A DNA stretch of 64,000 nucleotides. It comes from Caulobacter sp. (GTDB taxonomy: Bacteria > Pseudomonadota > Alphaproteobacteria > Caulobacterales > Caulobacteraceae). The notes under the pieces were generated by a model. The model was not told the origin of the DNA and ran no database searches. It saw only the letters and a program-made list of their open reading frames with translations. Location of the stretch: positions 1 to 64,000 of the forward strand of contig JAIOXZ010000002.1 of the NCBI GenBank assembly GCA_021741355.1, read 5' to 3'. Numbering within the stretch: position 1 is the first letter of the stretch; the number at the start of each line of letters is the position of its first letter. A program made the translations under genes and the position numbers. Shown here piece after piece: positions 57,566 through 64,000 of this stretch.

Positions 57566-58690
57566 CTACAGACTCGCGTAGGCCGCCTCGATCAGCCGCA
57601 GCGAGCGCGGGTCGCCGATCAGGTGCACGTCCTGTTTGTTCATCACATAGGCGCCGGCGACGCCACGGTCCGGGTCGGCGAAGGCGCAGCTTCCGCCCCA
57701 GCCGGAATGGCCGATCGTCGTGTCGGTCGGGCCGAAGAAGTGGTTCGGCACATTGCGCATGAAGCCGGCGGCCCAGCTGAGCTCGAACGGCAGCACCAGA
57801 TCCTGGCCGCGGATGCGCTCGCATCCGGCCTCGCGCACAGAGTCCGGCGACAGGATATGCACCCCGTCCAGCTGGCCGTCGGTCGCCAGCGCGCCCATGA
57901 ACCGGGCCAGCGCTTCGGCCGTGGTGTGGCCGTTGGCCGAGGGGATCTCCACCCGCCGCCAGTCGGCCGAGCCTCGACCGCTCGGCGCGGCCCAGGGCGA
58001 CAGGAAGGCGGCGATCTTCGGGTCGGTGGTTTCGCCGAACTGCGGCAGGGCGCTGGGCGGCTTCAGCTCGGCGCAACGATCGTGCTCGCTGTCCGGCAGG
58101 CCGATCCACAGGTCGAGCCCGGCAGGGACGGCGATGTCCTCGCGCAGGGCCGTTCCCAGGCTGCGGCCGTCGACCCGGCGGAACAGCTCGCCGACGAGGT
58201 AGCCGATGGTCAGGGCGTGATAGCCGCTGGCCGAGCCGACCGGCCACATCGGCGCCTTGGCGGCCAGCATCGCGGCGATGACGGGCGGATCGTACCAGAG
58301 GGTCGGGTCGATCGGCTCGACGAAGCCCGGCAGTCCGGCCTGGTGCGAGATCATCTGCTCGACCGTGACCGCGCCCTTGCCCTCGGCGGCGAACTCCGGC
58401 CAGACCTCGGCGACGGGCTGGTCCCAGCGCAGGCGGCCCCGCTCGACGAGGCGGGCGATCATGGTCGCGGCCACGGCCTTGGTCGTCGAATAGACCGGCG
58501 TCAGGGTGCGGGCGTCGAACGGGACGCTGCGTTTCTTGTCCGCCCAGCCGGCCCAGAGATCGACGACGATCTCGCCCTCGACCGAGAAGGCGAACCGGGC
58601 GCCCAGTTCCTTGTCTTCGGCGAAATTGGCCGCGAAGGCGTCGCGGACGGCGGCGAAACGGGGTTCACAGACGCCGTGAATCTCGGTCAT
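57566..58690 (-). CDS. Beta-lactamase-fold serine hydrolase (family VIII esterase-like)
   Basis: A 374-residue cytosolic hydrolase. SxxK is STTK (Ser68-Lys71), Tyr157 is in GYHALTIGYL, and HSGWGG stands near 337. This matches EstB-type family VIII esterases. It overlaps pdxY by one base. Substrate unknown. Confidence 0.88.
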   Translation of the reverse strand: MTEIHGVCEPRFAAVRDAFAANFAEDKELGARFAFSVEGEIVVDLWAGWADKKRSVPFDARTLTPVYSTTKAVAATMIARLVERGRLRWDQPVAEVWPEFAAEGKGAVTVEQMISHQAGLPGFVEPIDPTLWYDPPVIAAMLAAKAPMWPVGSASGYHALTIGYLVGELFRRVDGRSLGTALREDIAVPAGLDLWIGLPDSEHDRCAELKPPSALPQFGETTDPKIAAFLSPWAAPSGRGSADWRRVEIPSANGHTTAEALARFMGALATDGQLDGVHILSPDSVREAGCERIRGQDLVLPFELSWAAGFMRNVPNHFFGPTDTTIGHSGWGGSCAFADPDRGVAGAYVMNKQDVHLIGDPRSLRLIEAAYASL

Positions 58691-59541
58691 CAGGCCAGTC
58701 TCTCGATACGGACGGTCGGGCTGGCCTGTTTGATGCGCGCGCCCATGGCGACGATCGGCAGCTCGGGTGAGGCCCAGATCCCGGCCGAGGCGATGGTTTC
58801 GGCCAGACCGCCGACAGCGCGGGCCAGACCATAGGACGGCGTCTGGCCTTCCAGCAGGGCGGCGGCGAACAGGGCGGTCAGCAGGTCGCCGGTGCCGCTG
58901 GGCACCGTCTCGCCGGCCTTCTGGTGCGCGGCCAGCCAGGCCTCGCGCTTGTCGGCGTAGACCACGCCGATCTCGCCGCCACGGATCACGGACGACACGA
59001 GCACGGCCTTGCCCAGCAGGCGGGCGGCGCGCACGGCGGCCTCCGGGCTGCGGGCGTCCGAGCCGGTGATCCGCTGCAGTTCCCAGCTGTTGGGCGCCAC
59101 AAGGTCGGCCTTGGGAATGAGGTGGTCGATGACGGCCTGGGCGACCTCGACGGGCACGAACAGGCCTTTGCCTGAGTCGCCGATCACCGGATCGACGACG
59201 ATCATCGGCTTGCGGGCGAAGGCGCCGTCGCGCGGCGCGGCCTTGACCGCGTCGATGGCCCGGGCCGCCGCCTTGACCTGGTCGACGCTGGCGAAATAGC
59301 CGGTCAGGACCAGGTCGGTCATGCCGAACAGGCCGTTGGCCTCGACCCCGTCGAGCATGCCTTCGAAGGCCTCGATCGGCACCTGGGCGCCGCCGGGCGC
59401 GCCCCAGCCGGGGTGGCGGCCGTAGAGCACGGTGGGGATGACCACCGGATCAATCTTGAACTGTGTAAGCGCGAGCGCCTGGGCGGAGCCGCCGACACGA
59501 CTCCCCGCGACGTGGCTCGACATGATGAGCGCCATGGGCAT
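58690..59541 (-). CDS. pdxY: Pyridoxal kinase PdxY
   Basis: A 283-residue ribokinase-fold kinase phosphorylating pyridoxal in PLP salvage. Conserved SSHVAGSRVGGSAQALAL at the start, VVDPVIGD in the middle, APNSWELQRITG, and the catalytic base motif GTGDLLTALF. A second in-frame ATG at 59535 may be used. Confidence 0.92.
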   Translation of the reverse strand: MPMALIMSSHVAGSRVGGSAQALALTQFKIDPVVIPTVLYGRHPGWGAPGGAQVPIEAFEGMLDGVEANGLFGMTDLVLTGYFASVDQVKAAARAIDAVKAAPRDGAFARKPMIVVDPVIGDSGKGLFVPVEVAQAVIDHLIPKADLVAPNSWELQRITGSDARSPEAAVRAARLLGKAVLVSSVIRGGEIGVVYADKREAWLAAHQKAGETVPSGTGDLLTALFAAALLEGQTPSYGLARAVGGLAETIASAGIWASPELPIVAMGARIKQASPTVRIERLA

Positions 59542-59590
59542 GGCAGGGGATTAGCCGAGGCGGCCGGGGTTGGGTAGCCCTCCCGACGCC

Positions 59591-59711
59591 AATCCTCCCC
59601 GCTTCGCGGGGAGGGGGACCGCTCGAAGAGCGGTGGAGGGGAGTCGGCGCTGGGACTCCCCTCCACCCTGCTCCGCATGGTCCCCCTCCCCAACTCGCGT
59701 TGGGGAGGATC
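59591..59711. repeat. Nested-hairpin GGGGAG repeat, copy 3
   Basis: CTCCCCGCTTCGCGGGGAG, CCGCTCGAAGAGCGG, GGGGAGTC/GACTCCCC and CTCCCCAACTCGCGTTGGGGAG hairpins in series. It lies between ahcY and pdxY, both on the minus strand. Confidence 0.88.
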
Positions 59712-59719
59712 GAGGTCTT

Positions 59720-61111
<1,392 letters not shown>

Positions 61112-61179
61112 GCGGGTGACTCCTGTCCATGAAGGTATGAGCCGCTCTATAGCGGTCAGGCGCGCGTCCCGCAACGCCC

Positions 61180-61199
61180 ACATAAAGATATCTTTATGT
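61180..61199. promoter_or_regulatory. Perfect 20-bp palindrome upstream of ahcY
   Basis: ACATAAAGATATCTTTATGT is an exact dyad in an otherwise GC-rich region, 69 bp before the ahcY start and 85 bp before bioB. AT-rich dyads of this kind are used by ArsR-type regulators of methionine/SAH metabolism (SahR); that assignment is an inference. Confidence 0.65.
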
Positions 61200-61283
61200 C
61201 ATGTCCCGGCGCCGCATCCTCATTCCGGGGTGTGCAATCGCGGCAGGTTGGCTAGAAGCAGTCGCCAGACCGGAGTTATCCCG

Positions 61284-62300
61284 ATGAACGCCCCCGTCCG
61301 CTTCGCCGATCCCGCCCAGCCGCGTCATGACTGGACGCGCGAGGAAGTCGAGGCGCTGTTCGACCTGCCCTTCACCGAGCTGGTGTTCCAGGCCGCCGCG
61401 GTCCACCGGCAGTGGTTCGACCCGACCGAGCTGCAGCTGTCGCAGCTGCTGTCGGTCAAGACCGGCGGCTGCGCCGAGAACTGCGGCTACTGCAGCCAGT
61501 CGGCCTTCTTCAAGACCGGCCTGAAGGCCGAGAAGCTGATGGAGCTCGACGAGGTCCTGACCGCCGCGAAGGCCGCCCAGGCCGGCGGGGCGCAGCGCTT
61601 CTGCATGGGCGCGGCCTGGCGCGACCTGAAGGATCGCGACCTGCCGCGCGTCGCCGAAATGATCACCGGTGTGAAGGCCCTGGGTCTGGAGACCTGCGTG
61701 ACCCTCGGGATGCTCAAGGCCGAGCAGGCCGTCGCCCTGAAGGACGCCGGGCTCGACTACTACAACCACAACCTCGACACCTCGCCGGAGTACTACGAGC
61801 AGGTCGTCACCACCCGGACCTACGACGACCGGCTGGATACGCTGCAGCACGTGCGGGACGCGGGAATCTCGACCTGCTGCGGCGGGATCGTCGGCATGGG
61901 CGAGAGCCGCCGCGACCGCGCCAGCTTCCTGCACCAGCTGGCCACCCTGCCGGTCCATCCCGACAGCCTGCCGGTCAACGCCCTGGTGCCGATCGCCGGC
62001 ACACCGCTGGGCGATAAGGTCAAGCGCGACGGGGAGATCGATCCGATCGAGTTCGTCCGCACTGTCGCCGTTGCGCGGCTGGTCTGCCCCAAATCGATGG
62101 TCCGTCTGTCCGCCGGCCGCGACGACATGAGCCGCGAGACCCAGGCCCTCTGCTTCCTCGCCGGCGCCAACTCGATCTTCATCGGCGGCAAGCTGCTGAC
62201 GACGCCTCTGCCGGGTCAGGATGAGGACAGCCTGCTGCTGAAGGACCTGGGGATGAAGCCGATGGGGATGGGGGCGGGGGCGCCCCTTCCTCTCCCGTGA
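61284..62300 (+). CDS. bioB: Biotin synthase
   Basis: Radical-SAM enzyme inserting sulphur in dethiobiotin; 338 residues. The cluster motif is C63/C67/C70 ([10 protein letters not shown]) and [13 protein letters not shown] binds substrate. The last seven residues (GAPLPLP) are read from the edge of a degraded repeat at 62286. No other biotin genes are nearby. The ATG at 61284 gives the normal start. Confidence 0.96.
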   Translation: MNAPVRFADPAQPRHDWTREEVEALFDLPFTELVFQAAAVHRQWFDPTELQLSQLLSVKTGGCAENCGYCSQSAFFKTGLKAEKLMELDEVLTAAKAAQAGGAQRFCMGAAWRDLKDRDLPRVAEMITGVKALGLETCVTLGMLKAEQAVALKDAGLDYYNHNLDTSPEYYEQVVTTRTYDDRLDTLQHVRDAGISTCCGGIVGMGESRRDRASFLHQLATLPVHPDSLPVNALVPIAGTPLGDKVKRDGEIDPIEFVRTVAVARLVCPKSMVRLSAGRDDMSRETQALCFLAGANSIFIGGKLLTTPLPGQDEDSLLLKDLGMKPMGMGAGAPLPLP

Positions 62301-62444
62301 GGGAGAGGGGGACCATGCGGAGCATGGTGGAGAGGACAGAGCCGCAAGGGCCGGAAGAGCCTGAATTCGGATCTTTCTGACCAGCGCCAGCGCAGCCCCC
62401 TCCACAATGCTCCGCATGGTCCCCCTCCCCTTTGCAAGGGGAGG
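62286..62444. repeat. Nested-hairpin GGGGAG repeat, copy 4 (degraded)
   Basis: CTCTCCCGTGAGGGAGAG and ACCATGCGGAGCATGGT hairpins at the left and CTCCGCATGGTCCCCCTCCCC with TTGCAAGGGGAGG at the right, separated by an unrelated 60-bp middle. Overlaps the bioB 3' end. Confidence 0.7.
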
Positions 62445-62483
62445 AACGCCTTAAGCTCATCCTGGCCAGCGTGCCGGACGGGT

Positions 62484-62550
62484 CAGGTTGGTCAAGGGTG
62501 GCCCTCCGGGCCATCGCTCCGCGACGCGCAGCGCCCTTGAGCAACCTGAG
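62484..62550. repeat. GGTCAAGGG inverted repeat
   Basis: TCAGGTTGGTCAAGGG pairs with CCCTTGAGCAACCTGA (one mismatch), with GGCCCTCCGGGCC and a CGCTCCGCGACGCG stretch inside. It may be related to the 155-bp palindromes, which have a GGTCAAGGAC stem. Confidence 0.7.
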
Positions 62551-62590
62551 CCGCCCGGCGAAAGTCTTGCCATGAGATAAAGGGTGGGGA

Positions 62591-62911
62591 GTGGGTGATT
62601 TGACGACGCAGGCCTTCGAATGGCTCCTGAATCACGCCTCGATCCTGATCGGAACGACCCTGGGCGTCTGGGTCTTGTCGCTTCTCACGGTGATCTTCAG
62701 CACGAAATTCCGCCGAAAGCTCTGGTGGGGCCTCTGCTGCTTTGTGAGCCTGGGTTGGAAACTCGAAACGGCGGACATGGTCGCGCTGGTTGGTCTGCCG
62801 ATCGGGGCCGTGTTCGTTCTAGCGGTGGCGATGTTCGGCCCAACACCGACGCCAAAGGAGCAGGCTGCCACCGCCAACGAACCTAAGGATACAGTAGACG
62901 GCTGGTGGTAG
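62591..62911 (+). CDS. Hypothetical membrane protein (106 aa)
   Basis: Two hydrophobic helices (about 17-36 and 63-82) around a basic loop (STKFRRKLWW) and an acidic/threonine tail. GTG start at 62591 with GGGTGGGGA just before it. It uses more A/T codons than its neighbours, so it may be a newcomer. No family recognised. Confidence 0.55.
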   Translation: MGDLTTQAFEWLLNHASILIGTTLGVWVLSLLTVIFSTKFRRKLWWGLCCFVSLGWKLETADMVALVGLPIGAVFVLAVAMFGPTPTPKEQAATANEPKDTVDGWW

Positions 62912-62946
62912 CAGACACGCACCCACTGTAAGCGTACGAGCGCCCC

Positions 62947-63219
62947 CTACCGCTCCTCGTCGAACCGGTTCTCGACCAGCTCGGCCAGCGCCGCCACCGC
63001 CTCGGCAGCGTCCGCGCCCTCGGCCGAAATCTCGATGGTCGAGCCGATGCCGGCGGCCAGCATCATCAGGCCCATGATCGAGCGGGCGTCGACGGTGGAG
63101 CCGTCGCGCGACACCGACACCTCGGCGTCGAAGGTCGAGGCCAGCTTGACGAACTTGGCCGAGGCGCGGGCGTGCAGCCCGCGCTCGTTGACGATTTCGA
63201 CGGTGCGGCGCTCGCTCAC
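62947..63219 (-). CDS. ptsH: HPr family phosphocarrier protein
   Basis: A 90-residue HPr. The phosphorylated His16 is in NERGLHARAS and the HprK target Ser47 is in ARSIMGLMML. The 4-bp overlap with the EIIA gene and the HprK gene upstream point to a regulatory phosphorelay rather than sugar uptake. Confidence 0.93.
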   Translation of the reverse strand: MSERRTVEIVNERGLHARASAKFVKLASTFDAEVSVSRDGSTVDARSIMGLMMLAAGIGSTIEISAEGADAAEAVAALAELVENRFDEER

Positions 63220-63620
63220 TTCTCGCCGGCCAGCACGTAGGAGGCGACGGAGATGTACTTGCGGCCGGCCTCCTGGGCGTGGTGGACGCAGGCTTCGAGT
63301 GGTTCGCGGGTGCGCAGGGAGGCCAGCTTGATCAGCATCGGCAGGTTCAGCCCGGCGATGACCTCGGCGCGGGTCTGTTCCATCACGCTGATGGCCAGGT
63401 TGCTGGGCGTGCCGCCGAACATGTCCGTCAGCAGGATCACGCCCTGGCCGCTGTCCACGGTTGCGCAGGCCTTGAGGATGTCCTTGCGGCGCTTTTCCAT
63501 ATCGTCATCGGGGCCGATGCAGATGGCGGCCACATCGGTCTGCGGACCGACGACATGCTCCATGGCGAAGACAAACTCCTCCGCCAGCCGCCCATGGGTA
63601 ACGATAACGAGGCCGATCAT
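63216..63620 (-). CDS. PTS mannose-type EIIA component
   Basis: A 134-residue EIIA-Man domain; His9 (VTHGRLAEEF) is the phosphoacceptor and TDMFGGTPSNLA is characteristic. No EIIB/C/D genes adjoin, as in other alphaproteobacteria where it relays phosphate for regulation. Confidence 0.93.
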   Translation of the reverse strand: MIGLVIVTHGRLAEEFVFAMEHVVGPQTDVAAICIGPDDDMEKRRKDILKACATVDSGQGVILLTDMFGGTPSNLAISVMEQTRAEVIAGLNLPMLIKLASLRTREPLEACVHHAQEAGRKYISVASYVLAGEK

Positions 63621-63707
63621 GCGCGAGCCTGAAACCCTGTCTCGGTCAAACCGGGAACCCCTGCCCGATGGGCGCGGCCCTGCCGCGAAGGCGCCTAGAT
63701 ACGCCCG

Positions 63708-64000
63708 TTAATGTGCGGCTCCAAGATGCTCGATGCTGCGGCGCAATTTCGCAGGGGCGGCGGGATCAAAAGGCCACAGGGGGCGCAGCGGAAGGGTCTG
63801 TCCCGCGAGGTCCAGGGTTTCGCCCGCCGGGCAACGCGCGACGGCCTCGGGCGAGGCCTCGCAGCGAATCGCCAGATCGATGCGGCAGAAGGGGATGGCC
63901 GCCTGCGGCAAGACGCCCACGCCGCGGCTCTCCAGGAGTCCGGAGAGGGCGTCCGGCGCGCGGCCCCAGAGCCGGCCGCCCGAGGACCAGACGATCACCC
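63708..64000 (-). CDS. hprK: HPr kinase/phosphorylase, C-terminal part (cut by window edge)
   Basis: The last 96 residues of a short alphaproteobacterial HprK: APDALSGLLESRGVGVLP, then PFCRIDLAIR and WPFDPAAPAKLRRSIEHL. The Walker A motif lies beyond the window. It would phosphorylate HPr on Ser47. The GTG at 63998 is not a start; the frame runs off the end. Confidence 0.8.
   Translation of the reverse strand, partial: VIVWSSGGRLWGRAPDALSGLLESRGVGVLPQAAIPFCRIDLAIRCEASPEAVARCPAGETLDLAGQTLPLRPLWPFDPAAPAKLRRSIEHLGAAH

Noticed and set aside
61112..61283. SAH or SAM riboswitch upstream of ahcY/bioB
   Set aside because: I could not find the conserved helices; only the 20-bp palindrome stands out, which fits a protein operator better.

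Overview
The window is a high-GC, gene-dense alphaproteobacterial chromosome segment. Gene content and order suggest Caulobacterales (a Caulobacter/Phenylobacterium/Brevundimonas-like genome). The pointers are a ccmABCDG cluster divergent from acnA, ffh-rpsP-rimM and trmD-rplS with an extended S16, a leuC-leuD-leuB operon carrying small passenger genes, asd, ahcY, and an hprK/EIIA-Man/HPr block. The genus is an inference. I saw no rRNA, tRNA, CRISPR array, prophage or defence island.

Layout. 0-4 kb: tail of an IS630-type transposase, a small conserved gene, then the minus-strand cytochrome c maturation operon ccmA-ccmB-(Spy-like)-ccmC-ccmD-ccmG. 4-16 kb: acnA, a DUF1223 protein, an SDR dehydrogenase, a DUF2794 protein, a frameshifted Bax-inhibitor-1 gene, a LolD/FtsX-like ABC pair divergent from a tesA-type esterase, thpR and dapF. 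16-26 kb: a potassium-channel-like protein with a zinc ribbon, two tandem prolyl oligopeptidases, a TonB receptor divergent from a beta-propeller phytase, a His-rich PadR regulator with palindromic operators, and an isochorismatase-family hydrolase. 26-31 kb: a peroxide-defence block, oxyR divergent from katG, then ahpC and ahpD. 31-41 kb: SRPBCC protein, murI, an M3 peptidase, ffh, rpsP, rimM, an S41-like fragment, tesB. 40-50 kb: trmD-rplS, an enoyl-CoA hydratase, a DUF885 protein, a GFA protein and the leuC-VOC-leuD-ABM-leuB operon. 50-64 kb: an EcsC protein, an ArsR regulator divergent from two dimeric alpha/beta-barrel genes, thioesterase, asd, rarD, two beta-lactamase-fold hydrolases around a repeat, pdxY, ahcY, bioB, and the HPr/EIIA/HprK regulatory PTS proteins at the right edge.

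The most unusual content lies between the genes. At least five families of structured intergenic repeats are present. The clearest is a five-copy REP-doublet family (two 29-bp arms starting GGGGACA and ending TGTCCCC). Every copy begins 1-8 nt after a stop codon, and one copy is flanked by a perfect 16-bp duplication of the rimM 3' end, so these elements look mobile. Their mobilising enzyme is not in the window. Other families are a nested-hairpin GGGGAG element (4 copies), a TGCGT..TTCGA element whose edge abuts stop codons (3 copies), a 155-bp pair in inverted orientation 9 kb apart, and a GGCCCGACTTG inverted repeat. Two genes (bioB and a 126-residue ABM protein) have C-termini that read into repeats.

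Regulatory links that can be read from sequence: a shared 23-bp motif upstream of both katG and ahpC next to an OxyR-like gene with Cys201/Cys210; palindromes upstream of padR; paired 16-bp sites between the ArsR gene and its divergent operon; and a perfect 20-bp palindrome upstream of ahcY.
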